Positions 6,816 to 16,700 of a DNA stretch of 47,632 nucleotides are shown here, one piece after another. The notes under the pieces were generated by a model. That model made no database searches, was not told the DNA's origin, and saw only the letters and a program-made list of their open reading frames with translations. A program made the translations under genes and the position numbers. Source of the DNA: Anaerolineae bacterium (GTDB lineage: Bacteria > Chloroflexota > Anaerolineae > Promineifilales > Promineifilaceae). The stretch is taken from NCBI GenBank assembly GCA_019637635.1, contig JAHBVI010000045.1, positions 1 through 47,632 of the forward strand, in the 5' to 3' direction. Within the stretch, counting starts at the first letter, position 1; each line of letters begins with the position of its first letter.

Positions 6816-7655
6816 ATGAGCGAGACGCTTCTTCTCAGCCGCTACAAGCTGACCACCTTTCTGGCATGTCGCCGCCGGTTTCAACTGCGGTATCTGGCGG
6901 CGGCGGCGTGGCCGGCGGCGCCGCTGGCAGTGGCGGACGAGGCGCGGTTGGGGTTGGGGCAGCAATTTCACCAGTTGGCGCAGCGCCATTTTCTGGGACT
7001 GCCGGTGCAGGCGACGGCCATTGACGACCGGACGCTGCGGGGGTGGTGGTTAGCGTTTGCACGATTTATTTTGCCGGAGATGCCCCACGGCCGTATCCTA
7101 CCCGAACTCACTCTCACCATTCCCATTGGACGGCATTTGTTACACGGCCGTTTCGACCTGCTCATCATCGGCGAGCAAAACGGCGCTCCCTTTGCCCGCA
7201 TTTTTGACTGGAAAACGGGACGGCCACCTGATGAAACGACGCTGCGCCATGACTGGCAAACCCGCCTCTACCTGGCCATGCTGGCCGAAGGCGGGCAGGC
7301 GTTGTGGGGCGAAGAGCGCAGCCCCTTACAGCTGGAGCAAATTAGCATCACCTACTGGTACGCGGCCGCCCCGGAAAAACCCCTGACCATTCCCTACACC
7401 GCAACCTGGCATACACAAAACTGGGCCGAGATTGCCGCCATTGTGGCCCAGATTGAAGCGCAGCAAATGGCGGGCAGTATCTGGCCATTGACCGAAGACC
7501 GGACGCAGTGCCGGGTATGTGCTTACCAGGCGTTGTGTGGGCGACAGGAGGTGGGCGCGCCGGCACTGAGCGCAACCGAAGGGGCCGTACCGCTGCTGGC
7601 AGACGAGGAAACGGAAGACCTGCGGGCGCTGCCATTGGAACCGGCATTACCTTAA
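6816..7655 (+). CDS. PD-(D/E)XK nuclease with a four-cysteine Fe-S cluster (RecB/Cas4-like)
   Basis: A 279-residue protein of the PD-(D/E)XK superfamily, close to RecB-type and Cas4-type nucleases. Visible active-site elements are H52 in QFHQLAQRH, D114 in GRFDLLI, D131-W-K133 in IFDWKTG and Q148 in DWQTRLYLA. One cysteine near the N-terminus (C18, FLACRRR) and three near the C-terminus (C232, C235, C241 in CRVCAYQALC) are spaced as in the [4Fe-4S] cluster of Cas4/AddB. It should cut or resect DNA. No helicase and no cas genes are present, so it is not a CRISPR adaptation gene by context. It stands alone between two identical 38-bp repeats and close to the EAD genes, and may belong to the defence island. 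ATG 6816 fits the start of the family motif LSRYKLTTFLACRR but lacks a clear ribosome site. Confidence 0.85.
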   Translation: MSETLLLSRYKLTTFLACRRRFQLRYLAAAAWPAAPLAVADEARLGLGQQFHQLAQRHFLGLPVQATAIDDRTLRGWWLAFARFILPEMPHGRILPELTLTIPIGRHLLHGRFDLLIIGEQNGAPFARIFDWKTGRPPDETTLRHDWQTRLYLAMLAEGGQALWGEERSPLQLEQISITYWYAAAPEKPLTIPYTATWHTQNWAEIAAIVAQIEAQQMAGSIWPLTEDRTQCRVCAYQALCGRQEVGAPALSATEGAVPLLADEETEDLRALPLEPALP

Positions 7656-7679
7656 CCGGTCATGCAGATGGCCGAGGCG

Positions 7680-7717
7680 AAAGATTCCTCGCTCCGAAGA
7701 CTTCGCTCGGAATGACA
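7680..7717. repeat. 38-bp repeat, copy 2 (right of the nuclease gene)
   Basis: Identical to 6735-6772 and in the same orientation, starting 24 bases after the nuclease stop codon. The two copies are 945 bp apart and bracket exactly one gene. Confidence 0.85.
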
Positions 7718-7768
7718 TGTTTCTACAACCGGTTTTTTCGCCTTTATCAGCCGGTTGGCAATCTCCCC

Positions 7769-7790
7769 AACGCGCTTGAGCGCGTTTTTT
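7769..7790 (+). terminator. Rho-independent terminator
   Basis: AACGCGC pairs with GCGCGTT over a TTGA loop and runs into six T. It lies 113 bases after the nuclease gene and should end transcription from it before the next methyltransferase. Confidence 0.75.
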
Positions 7791-7794
7791 GTCT

Positions 7795-7821
7795 CCGCCT
7801 GGGGGTTCCATCCCCAGGCGG
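7795..7821. promoter_or_regulatory. Hairpin in the leader of the THUMP-like methyltransferase gene
   Basis: CCGCCTGGGG pairs perfectly with CCCCAGGCGG around a 7-base loop. The hairpin ends 14 bases before the ATG at 7836, and no Shine-Dalgarno sequence is seen between them. It may be a dispersed palindromic repeat or a structure that affects translation. Confidence 0.5.
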
Positions 7822-7835
7822 CGCGGCGTGAACCT

Positions 7836-9014
7836 ATGACTCTGGATGACCTCCATTTTTTGCTTTCCGCTGAAGGAGAACGCTGGCTAACCGAAACGGC
7901 CGTCCCCCCCCCCACCCCGCACAATCACCTGCAAATCGCTACCCACTTGCGCCAACAGATGCCGTCTGCCCAGGCGCAGGCGGTGCTGGAAACGGTGATC
8001 CTGCGCCAGCAGGCCGCCGCCAAATTTAGCCGCGCCCACCAGATGTTTTTCACCCGTCCGGCGCTGGAACAGGCCTCCGCGGAAACGATTTCATACTATC
8101 GAGCGCAGCGTTTTGCCGCCGCCGGTTTTGCCCACGTGGCTGACCTGGGGTGCAGCATTGGTGGGGATGCCCTGGCGCTGGCAGCGGTGGCGCGCGTCAC
8201 CGGGGTGGAGTGGGACGTGGTGCGGCTGGCCATGGCCCAGGAGAATGTGCGCGTTTATGGGCAAGGAGCGCAGTTTCATCCCTTGCAGGCTGATCTGATA
8301 GCATTGACGCCGTTTCCCGTGGACGCTGTTTTTTTTGATCCGGCGCGGCGGGATGAACACGGCCGTCGGTTCCATTCCGTGCAGCAATACCAGCCGCCGC
8401 TTAGTCTGGTGGGAAGGTGGGGGGCGCACACGGCCGTGAAAGCCAGCCCGGCCATTGATTACGCCGAAATTCCGCCGGGAACCGAAGCGGAATTCATCTC
8501 GTTGGGCGGTGAATTGAAAGAGTGCGTCTTGTGGGCGGGTGACTTGCGCCGCGGGGTGAACCGGCGGGCCACGCTGCTGCCGGGGGCGCATTCGCTGACG
8601 GATGCGGCGTTACCGGCGCAGCCCACGCCGGTTACGGCACCGGGTCACTATCTATACGAACCGGACAGCGCCGTTATCCGGGCGCATCTGGTGGAGGCGC
8701 TGGCGTACCAGTTAGAGGCGAGCAAGATTGATGATGCGATTGCTTATCTGACCAATAACACGCCTCAGGAGACACCCTTTGCGCGGCGATATGTGGTGGA
8801 GATGGTACGGCCGTTTCAACTAAAACAACTGCGCCACCTCCTGCACCAACAACAAATCGGCAGCGTCACCATCAAAAAACGTGGCTCGCCGCTAGAGCCG
8901 GAACAACTTAAACGGCAGTTGCGGCTAACCGGGCCACCAGAGAATCATCGTATTCTGTTTCTAACCCACATTCGGGGGGAACCGTCCGTGATTATTGGGT
9001 GGGAGGACAAATAA
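7836..9014 (+). CDS. Class I SAM-dependent methyltransferase, THUMP-like family
   Basis: A 392-residue protein from ATG 7836. The open frame extends further upstream through the hairpin and terminator, which rules out earlier starts. The N-terminal helical part contains the family signature SRAHQMFFTRPALEQAS. Motif I is VADLGCSIGGD (residues 101-111), and motif IV-like VFFDPARRDEHGRR follows. The C-terminal part resembles the THUMP-like extension (YEPDSAVIRAH, then VTIKKRGSPLEPEQL, KRQLRLTG). THUMP-associated methyltransferases act on structured RNA, so an RNA base is the likely substrate, though it has not been shown for this family as far as I know. It is convergent with the receiver gene on the other strand. 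This is probably a housekeeping gene at the edge of the island. Confidence 0.82.
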   Translation: MTLDDLHFLLSAEGERWLTETAVPPPTPHNHLQIATHLRQQMPSAQAQAVLETVILRQQAAAKFSRAHQMFFTRPALEQASAETISYYRAQRFAAAGFAHVADLGCSIGGDALALAAVARVTGVEWDVVRLAMAQENVRVYGQGAQFHPLQADLIALTPFPVDAVFFDPARRDEHGRRFHSVQQYQPPLSLVGRWGAHTAVKASPAIDYAEIPPGTEAEFISLGGELKECVLWAGDLRRGVNRRATLLPGAHSLTDAALPAQPTPVTAPGHYLYEPDSAVIRAHLVEALAYQLEASKIDDAIAYLTNNTPQETPFARRYVVEMVRPFQLKQLRHLLHQQQIGSVTIKKRGSPLEPEQLKRQLRLTGPPENHRILFLTHIRGEPSVIIGWEDK

Positions 9015-9043
9015 AAAGACCCGGTTATGTCAATAACCGGGTC
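9012..9043 (-). terminator. Terminator of the receiver gene, shared with the convergent methyltransferase gene
   Basis: GACCCGGTTAT (9018-9028) pairs with ATAACCGGGTC (9033-9043) over a 4-base loop. On the minus strand it is followed by TTTTTAT, so it is a classical rho-independent terminator for the gene ending at 9055. It may also help stop the plus-strand gene ending at 9014. Confidence 0.8.
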
Positions 9044-9054
9044 ATGCAAACCTG

Positions 9055-9435
9055 TTAGCTATTATTCAAATAAGTACGCAGCACCTCACGCAATTTACGA
9101 ATATCCAGCGGTTTGGGCAAATAATCATCACATCCAGCTTCCAGGCATCGTTCCCGATCCCCCACCAACACCTGCGCCGTTGTGGCAATGAGCGGCACAT
9201 GGCTCAACCGGGCATCAGACTTAAACTCCCGCGCCAGTTCCAAACCAGATACGCCGGGCAGGTTGATGTCTAGCAAAATAATATCGGGCACAACATCTTT
9301 CAGGAGATCGCGGGCCGCATATCCATCAGCCGCCTGGACCAAATCATGCCCTTCCGCTTCTACAATGCGCGAGACCAACAGCATATTGACCGAGTTGTCT
9401 TCAACGCACAATACTTTTTTTCGTGTTTCAGCCAT
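9055..9435 (-). CDS. CheY-like single-domain response regulator
   Basis: A 126-residue receiver domain without output domain. The acidic pair is E12-D13 in VLCVEDN, the phospho-acceptor is D56 in IILLDINLPG, the switch threonine is T85/T86 in LIATTAQ, and the conserved lysine is K108 in YLPKPLD. The ATG at 9435 is preceded by AAGAGGT; an extension to 9477 is possible but lacks a ribosome site. It lies downstream of the histidine kinase gene (246-base gap) with its own promoter and terminator, so it can be made in excess over the kinase. With no DNA-binding domain it probably passes phosphate or signal through protein contact, and it is the natural partner of the kinase at 9682-13707. Confidence 0.93.
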   Translation of the reverse strand: MAETRKKVLCVEDNSVNMLLVSRIVEAEGHDLVQAADGYAARDLLKDVVPDIILLDINLPGVSGLELAREFKSDARLSHVPLIATTAQVLVGDRERCLEAGCDDYLPKPLDIRKLREVLRTYLNNS

Positions 9436-9469
9436 AATACCTCTTAAACATTTTTCTACAGTGTGAGCA

Positions 9470-9498
9470 ATTATCAAAGTTACTACTCAACCGGGCAA
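9470..9498 (-). promoter_or_regulatory. Candidate promoter of the receiver gene
   Basis: On the minus strand -35 TTGCCC (9493-9498) and -10 GATAAT (9470-9475) are separated by 17 bases, about 35 bases before the ATG at 9435. The site lies between the dispersed repeat at 9574-9658 and the gene. Confidence 0.5.
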
Positions 9499-9573
9499 TT
9501 GTAACAACAACAGCGTCAAATTTCAGGTACAAAATAACACAACTATAGAAATCGGGTTTACCAAAAACACAGG

Positions 9574-9658
9574 CATTCAGTTCCTCAAGAGACCTGACAT
9601 GTTTTTGGCTCGCACAGTTTCAAGTTAAACTGGTCAAAAACCTGTCAGGTCTGAACGG
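9574..9658 (-). repeat. 85-bp palindromic dispersed repeat, copy A
   Basis: Read on the minus strand it starts CCGTTCAGACCTGACAGG and ends GGAACTGAATG. Outer arms (CGTTCAG/CTGAATG) and inner arms (ACCTGACAGG-TTTTT and AAAAACATGTCAGGT) make a nested inverted repeat. It matches 39963-40046 and 43819-43903 along its length. It occupies most of the gap between the kinase and receiver genes. Confidence 0.85.
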
Positions 9659-9681
9659 ATACTCCCCAACCCGGTTTCTCG

Positions 9682-12600
9682 TTAATAGTCTAATAATGGG
9701 CTGGTACCCGGTCTGTTAGCGGGTGGCACGTAAGGCAGGGTAAAGAAGAAGGTAGTCCCCTGACCATACACACTTTCAATCCATATGTCACCACCATGTA
9801 TCTCTACCAGTTTCTTGGTGATGGGCATACCCAAACCGGTGCCACTGGCGGCGCGGTTAAGCCCACCATCAATTTGCCGGAACTGCTCAAACACAATGGG
9901 GATGTTCTCCTCTTTGATACCAATGCCTGTATCCCGAATGGCCACCAGCAAATGGCTGCCTTCGTCGCGCATGGAGAGGGATACGCTGCCTTTGTCGGTG
10001 AACTTGATGGCATTACCCATGATGTTCCACAATACCTGGCGAATACGGGTGCGGTCTATGCGCACAGTGGATACGGCGTCGTCCAGATCAAGGTACATAT
10101 CCAGCCCTTTCTGCTGCGCCAGTGGTTGGGCCGTAGCCATAATGTCATTTGCCATCTGGCGCATGTCCACATCTTCATAGCGCAGTTCCATACGGCCGGC
10201 TTCAATCTTAGACATATCCAGAATATCACCGATGAGTTCACGCAGGTGACGGCCGCTTTCCCGGATGAGGCGCACGTCTTCTTCCATGCGTTCGTTCAGG
10301 TCGCCGTCTAGCCCTTCCAACAGCACATCGGCAAAGCCGATGATGGAATTGAGCGGGGTACGCAGCTCATGGCTCATGCTGGCTAAAAATTCGGATTTAA
10401 GCTGGTCTACTTCACGCAGTTTCTTGGAGGTTTCTACCTGTTCGGCATACTGCCGGGCATTTTCAATGGCGATGGCGATTTGGGAGGCCAGCGTGCGTTG
10501 GATCTTGAGGTCTTCGTGGCTAAAACTGTCTATGGTATCTGATTGCAAGTCCAACACACCCACCAGTTTGTCACCGAGGATCATGGGTACGGCCATTTCG
10601 GCCTGGGTGTTGGGCAGTAGGGGGTGCGGCAGGAAGTCTACCGTTTTGCGCACGTTGTTCTCCAGCACACCCTGGCGGGTGCGGGCGGCGCGCGCCACCA
10701 GAGAGTCGGCGTCTATGGCAATTTCGCGCCCTTCCAGGGCCATCAGGCGGCCCACATTGCCGGCGCCAGCCTTGAGGACGAGTTTACGCCCGGTTTCGTT
10801 GAGCAGGTAAATGTGAACATGATAGAGGTTGAAGCTGGTTTTAGACAGGTCTACTACCGCTTGCAGCAGGGCGTCGGCTTCTAAAATGGTGGAGGCGACG
10901 GTGCTAACCTGGGCCACTGTTTCCAGTTCGGCGGTGAGGCGTTCTTGTTCAGACAGGGCGTCCTGGGTTTGTTCAAAGAGGCGAGCAGCTTCCAGGGCTT
11001 CGGCCACTTCTTTGGAGACGGCGTCCAGGAATTCTTGCTCGTCGGGGGTGAGGGGGTTGTCGGGGCCGGCCTGAATGCCGAGGAAGCCGATGGTTTCGTT
11101 GCGGATTTGCAGGGGCAGGCTGGCGGTGGGCACGGCCGTACCGCCGCCATCTTTTTTCTTCTTATGACCATTGGCAGCACGGCCGTTGGTCGGGCGGGCG
11201 ACCTCACCTTCCAATAACTGCACGCCGGTGTGGTCATACTGGTAGCCAGCCGTCTCTGGCCGGATGGTGTGATATTCCCGCCACCCTTCACGAGTCATTT
11301 GCCGCTGCAACACATTCAACTCACGCAAACGCGATTCCATTTCTTGCCGCAGCACGGTACTTTCAATAGCCACAGCTATCTGGCCGCACAAACCTTCCAA
11401 CACCAACTGATCGTTGGCATCGAGGGCGTCAGCCCGGTTACTCTGCACGTCCAACACCCCCAACACCTCATCACCCAGTTTAATGGGCACGGCCAGTTCG
11501 CCCTTTGTCGCCGGCAGCAAGGGATTCGGGCGGTGATCCGGGTCGCCGGTCAGGCTGGGACGTAAGATAGATTTGCCCGAAGCGGCGGCTTTGCCGACAA
11601 GGCCCACGCCCACGGGCACGGAATGATGCATGTCCAGCATTTTCTGCCCAACTTCGCCATAGCCAACGGTCAAGGCCACTGTTTGCATGGCCGGGTCATA
11701 GCGCAGCAGTTGGGTGTAGTAATAACCAAACTGCTCGTGAATTTGGGTCACCACCCGCTGGTACAGTTCATTCAGGTCAGAGGCGCTGGCAATTTCCTGA
11801 GCAATTTGGGTAGCCAGGGCCACTTCTCGTTCGCGGCGGGCCAGGTTGCTTTGCGTAGCCGCCACCAGCCGCGCGGCCCGCAGCGCCACCGTCCCTTGTT
11901 CGGCCACATTGCGGTAAACGGATATGGTACGTTCGTTGAAGAAATCTGCTTCCGGGCACGATAATTCCAGACTGCCCAACCATTCACCACCGGCCGTCAG
12001 GGGGACAACGGCCGTACTGGTAATGCCGGCCGCCTTGAGCTTTTGTCGCAAGGATTGAGAAAAGCGGGCGTCCTGACTCACATCGGCGGTAATAAAAACA
12101 TTCTTGGCGGCATAAAATCTGGCCAGGGGCAAATCCCAGTAGGGAGTTCGTGTGCCTGGCGGCATCAATTGCAGTCCACTTTCGTGGGCATTTTGGGCCG
12201 CCACCACAACCACTTTCGCATCACCTACCCACTCGAACAAATTCAGGCTAACGGCCACCTGGGGATGATAGCCCACATGATTGGCAATGGCGGCGATGAC
12301 TTCGGCTTCGCTTTGGGCTTTGGTGACAACCTGGCTAAAAGCGACCTGTTGGTTCAACAGTTCAAATGATTCCTGTACCTGTTGTTGTAATTGTTCTTGT
12401 TCGGTGATGTCTTGCACCAATGAAACGACGCCGATTACCTGGCCATCATTGCCAACGAGGGGGGTGTTGTACCATTCACAGGTGATGAGACGGCCGTCGG
12501 CGCGCACATTACCATTTTTGCTACGCGAACCACCTGTCTGGCTCAATAATCCTGCCCAAACCGCATCCACATGCTGATGATATTCTTGGGGAATAATAAA

Positions 12601-13707
12601 CCGGGCATGCTGCCCTAACGCAGCCTGGCGGGTGTGGCCGAAAATTGTTTCCGCTGCCAGATTCCACTCCCGGACTTCAAAGTTAAGATTCCACTCAATG
12701 AAGGCCAGTGGGCTTTGCTGCACCAGATGGGAGAGCCGCTGCTCCGATTCTCGCAGCGCTTCTTCAGCCTGCTTCCGCTCGGTAATATCCTCCGAAGTTC
12801 CCAAAACGCCAATGACATTACCGGCAGCATCGTACAATGGCGCTTTATTGGTTTCCGCCCAGGCAACACCACCATCCGGCTGGGGCAGTTGTTCTATGAG
12901 GCCCAGCGCCGGTTCTTGTGTTTGCATCACCAGGCGGTCGGTTTCCACAAAATAATCGGCCTGCTCTTTAGACCAGAAATCGTAGTCCGATTTGCCCACC
13001 AGGTGTTCTGGCGATGGCAAACCCACCGCGGCAGCAAAGTTCAGATTGCTGCCCAGGTAGATGGAGTTGTGGTCTTTCCAAAAAACCGATTGGGGGATGG
13101 TGTCTAGCACCAGGCGCAACGTGGTTTCCGCAGCACGTAGATTTTCTTCAGCCTGGCGTAACGCATCTTCGGCCTGGCGACGTTCGGCCATCTGTTCTTT
13201 GATGGTAGCCACGTATTGGGCGTTAGCCATGGCCAGGGCAATGGTACGGCCGATGGCCAATAACGTTTCGCGTTTCGGGGCCGTCAGGCGCGGCTGATCT
13301 TTGAAGAATAGGTTGATGATGCCCAGAGCCTGCCCCTGATAGAGCAAGGGCACGGAAACAACGCCTTTTAAGCCTTCCTCAGCCAGCGAGGCGCGCACGG
13401 CCGTTACTGCCCGTTTATCAGCGCCCACATCCCCGGTAGTCACAATCTGTTTGCTGGTCAGAGCCAACCCGGAAAAACTGCCTTGAATGGGCAAAACGGC
13501 GCCCAGCTCAATCGTTTGTTGGCTAAACCCTTTGCCCACCAGCAGTTTAAGGATGCCTTCCTTTTCATCGGCGGAGAAGAGGGCCGCCGTGGGCGCCTGG
13601 GTGTATTCCATCACCAGGTCGGTGGCCTGATGAATGACTGTTTCAAAATCCAGCGACCGGTGCAAAACATCGGCTATCTGAATAATAATGTCACTTGTCT
13701 GGCTCAT
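9682..13707 (-). CDS. Multi-GAF/PAS sensor histidine kinase
   Basis: A 1341-residue soluble kinase and the only protein of the operon with catalytic domains. Approximate order: GAF (10-155), PAS (185-310, ending in VLGTSEDITERK), PAS (325-440), GAF (460-640), GAF (650-810), an REGW-type module (815-930), GAF (945-1100), HisKA and HATPase_c. The phospho-acceptor is H1113 in SMSHELRTPLN. ATP-binding boxes are NIMGNAIKFT (N), DTGIGI (G1), FEQFRQ (F) and GTGLGMPI (G2). No transmembrane segment and no receiver domain are present. I place the start at ATG 13707, preceded by AAGAGG; this overlaps the stop of the upstream gene by 17 bases, suggesting translational coupling. It should phosphorylate the CheY-like protein at 9055. 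Its lack of a membrane anchor fits a model in which the upstream GAF proteins bring it signals. Confidence 0.93.
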   Translation of the reverse strand: MSQTSDIIIQIADVLHRSLDFETVIHQATDLVMEYTQAPTAALFSADEKEGILKLLVGKGFSQQTIELGAVLPIQGSFSGLALTSKQIVTTGDVGADKRAVTAVRASLAEEGLKGVVSVPLLYQGQALGIINLFFKDQPRLTAPKRETLLAIGRTIALAMANAQYVATIKEQMAERRQAEDALRQAEENLRAAETTLRLVLDTIPQSVFWKDHNSIYLGSNLNFAAAVGLPSPEHLVGKSDYDFWSKEQADYFVETDRLVMQTQEPALGLIEQLPQPDGGVAWAETNKAPLYDAAGNVIGVLGTSEDITERKQAEEALRESEQRLSHLVQQSPLAFIEWNLNFEVREWNLAAETIFGHTRQAALGQHARFIIPQEYHQHVDAVWAGLLSQTGGSRSKNGNVRADGRLITCEWYNTPLVGNDGQVIGVVSLVQDITEQEQLQQQVQESFELLNQQVAFSQVVTKAQSEAEVIAAIANHVGYHPQVAVSLNLFEWVGDAKVVVVAAQNAHESGLQLMPPGTRTPYWDLPLARFYAAKNVFITADVSQDARFSQSLRQKLKAAGITSTAVVPLTAGGEWLGSLELSCPEADFFNERTISVYRNVAEQGTVALRAARLVAATQSNLARREREVALATQIAQEIASASDLNELYQRVVTQIHEQFGYYYTQLLRYDPAMQTVALTVGYGEVGQKMLDMHHSVPVGVGLVGKAAASGKSILRPSLTGDPDHRPNPLLPATKGELAVPIKLGDEVLGVLDVQSNRADALDANDQLVLEGLCGQIAVAIESTVLRQEMESRLRELNVLQRQMTREGWREYHTIRPETAGYQYDHTGVQLLEGEVARPTNGRAANGHKKKKDGGGTAVPTASLPLQIRNETIGFLGIQAGPDNPLTPDEQEFLDAVSKEVAEALEAARLFEQTQDALSEQERLTAELETVAQVSTVASTILEADALLQAVVDLSKTSFNLYHVHIYLLNETGRKLVLKAGAGNVGRLMALEGREIAIDADSLVARAARTRQGVLENNVRKTVDFLPHPLLPNTQAEMAVPMILGDKLVGVLDLQSDTIDSFSHEDLKIQRTLASQIAIAIENARQYAEQVETSKKLREVDQLKSEFLASMSHELRTPLNSIIGFADVLLEGLDGDLNERMEEDVRLIRESGRHLRELIGDILDMSKIEAGRMELRYEDVDMRQMANDIMATAQPLAQQKGLDMYLDLDDAVSTVRIDRTRIRQVLWNIMGNAIKFTDKGSVSLSMRDEGSHLLVAIRDTGIGIKEENIPIVFEQFRQIDGGLNRAASGTGLGMPITKKLVEIHGGDIWIESVYGQGTTFFFTLPYVPPANRPGTSPLLDY

Positions 13708-16700
13708 GGTAAGCATCCTCTTGGACTTTCGTTTGGGTTGTTGTGTCCAGATACACAAAGGTTTGCCGCCCCAATGCCTGGCCTATTTCCTGCACGGCCG
13801 TGCGCATGATGGTATCCACGTCGGCCGAACTTCGCACTTTAGCCGCAATTTCGCGCAGCATTTGTTGGCGTTGGGCGCGGGCCTGTTCCTGTTGGAATTG
13901 GCGCGCATTTTGAATGGCAATGGCGGCCTGGTTGGCCATAGCGTTCAGCAGATCAAACTGTTCTCGTGTATAAAAACGGGGCTGTAAACTTTGCAGGGCA
14001 ATCACGCCCACCACTTCACTACCAAGCCGCAGCGGTACACCCATCCAGGACTGGGAAGGTGTACCAATGGAGTCTACACCCTGGCCGCGCAGCCACTTTT
14101 CCAGGCCATCTTCTACAAACAGCGGTTGCCCGGTACGCAGCAGATATTCTGTCATGCCATTGCCATACGGCCGTGAGGGCCAGCGCACCTGTTTGTTTTC
14201 TTCCACGGCAATGGGGAAAGCGATTTCATTGGTCAACTGGTTATGCAAGGCAATATAGAAGTTGGTGGTATCCATCAGCCGGGAAGAGAAGCGATAAATT
14301 GCTTCCAGGATGGGTTCCACCGCCAACATTGTGGTGAGTTCACTGACCATCTCATTGAGGATTGCCAACTCATGGGCGCGGGCTTCGGCCTGGGCAAACA
14401 GGCGGATACTTTGGATGGTAACGGCGGCCTGCTGGCCCAGCGTTGTCAGGCGGCGAATCTCATCGTCTGAGAACGGCAACTTTTCTGCATAGATAGCATT
14501 GATGTAGCCAACCCATTGAGAACCAATAACCAGCGGCACAAAGATGGTGCTTTTTGCCTGGAAACGTTCCTTATAAAGTGTGCGGAGGTTTTCATCCAGC
14601 CGGGGGTCTTTGGCCACATCCTCAATAACAACAGGAGCGTCAGGATGCAGCAAATTGTCGGCTGAAGGGAAATTAGCCAGCGCATAACGCTGCGAAACGG
14701 CTTCTTCGGGCAGGCGCGTCCATCGGGTTAATACGTCTACCCAGGCCGGCTTACGCTGGCCCTCCCAGGGGTGATCGAAGAAATTGAGGCTGACATTATT
14801 GACACTGGCGTGCCCCATAATGCTGTTGGCGCGCAAGGCATTCAACACATCATCATAGGATTGCGCCGTATTCAACGCGGCGCTGCCCCGGAACAGCCTT
14901 TCGGCTTGTTGGCGGGCCTGTTCGGTTTGTTCAGACAGGCGTAGGTTTTCAATGTGGGCGCTGAGGCGTTCGGCAACGGCCGTCACAATATCCCGCGCAT
15001 CCTCATCAACCACCGATGGTTCCGCCAGCATCAACCGCCCGATGGATTCACCCTGCACTTGCAATGGGTGGGTCAGGGTGGGCGTTGTGGGTGCTGTGGG
15101 TGTTTTTTGTTTGCCGGTGGCTGGGGTTACGGCCGTTGCCGGCATAAGCGCCTTCACCTCTTTCTGGTCATAAGCATAGCGCAACCCATTCCGACCACTG
15201 GCCTGCGCATAAGATTCCCAACCTTCCCGCCGCAGCCGCCGGGTCACTTCTTGCAACTCATTCAGGGCCGTTTCCGAACGGGCAAAGGAGCGGGCATTTT
15301 GCAGCGCCACCCCAATTTGTGCGGCCAGGGTTGTTTGAATCTGCACATCCCCCTCAGAAAAATGATTGGTCCGGCTGGCCTGAATATCCAGCACCCCCAA
15401 CACCTCATCGGCCACAATCATGGGCACGGCCATCTCTGATCTGGTTTCCGGCAGCAGACGGTGTGGCAAGAAATCGGCATCGGCGGTCACATCATTCACA
15501 ATGATACCCTGCCGTTTGCGGGCCGCACGGGCAATAAGTGACTGCGCCTGATCTAGCGGAATGATGCGCCCTTCCGCCACCATCTGCCGCCCAACTTCAC
15601 CGGCGCCGCTGGTAAGCACCAGATTGCGCCCGGCCTCATCCAGCAGATAAATATGCGCGTGATACAGGTCAAACCGCTCTTTGGTCAGGTCTACCACACG
15701 CTGCAACAAAACATCCACCTCGCGGATGGTGGTAATCGCCGCGCCCACTTCGGCCACCGTCGCCAACTCAGTCACCCGTTTTTGCGTCTGCTCAAACAGA
15801 AGCTGGTTATTCATAATGATGGCTGCCTGGTCTGTTAGCGTATGGAAGGTGCGGCGATCATCTTCGGTAAAGGACTTGATTTCATTCCAGGAGAGGTTGA
15901 TCACACCCACCCATTTGTTACCGGCGTGCAGGGGCAACGTAGCACTGGCTTTCACGCCAGACATCTGGAAAAGCCCGCGTGTTGCCTCGTCTAGCGTAGT
16001 ATCTCGCTCAACGTCATCATACAGCAGGAGTTCATCAGGGGCATCAATCCATTGGGTAGAAGTTGGCAGGTCTGGCAAATACAGGCGGGAACCAATGGGA
16101 AAATCCATGCTGGCCAATATGCTGCCCGGTCTGTTCCAGACAGCCACCAGTTCCATCCATTCAGGACGGCCGTTGGCATCCACCTCCAACGTAAATAGCG
16201 TTGCCGACATTATTCCTCGCCCGGCCACCGGCACTACCACAGCTTCCAAAATCTCATTCACAGAAGCCGCCGCATTCAGGCGGGCGCTCATCTCATACAG
16301 CCGTTCTGTTTCCGCCAGCGCCGTCGCCACCGATTCTTCGGCCCGCTTACGCTCAATCAGGTTGACAATGATATTGCTGTACGCAATTATCAAGTCTGGC
16401 AAATGGGGTAATAAGGGCTGCTGGCTGAGCAGGTTGTCGGTAAACAAAAGCCCCGCCAGTTTATTACCCTCTCGCAGCGGCGCGGTAATGTTCCAACCGC
16501 GCCCCACCACAACGCCATGATCCCACAATTCACAATCTTCGCGGATCATAAGACGCTGCTTGATGTCCCGGAAAAATTGCACGGCATCCGGTACCACAAT
16601 GTCAAATTCAGGCCCTCGTTCATCACGTGGGTTGCCATCCCGGTCAACGCCATACGTGCCGGTGAAACAATCACGCGCTTCATCATACATATACAAAGCG

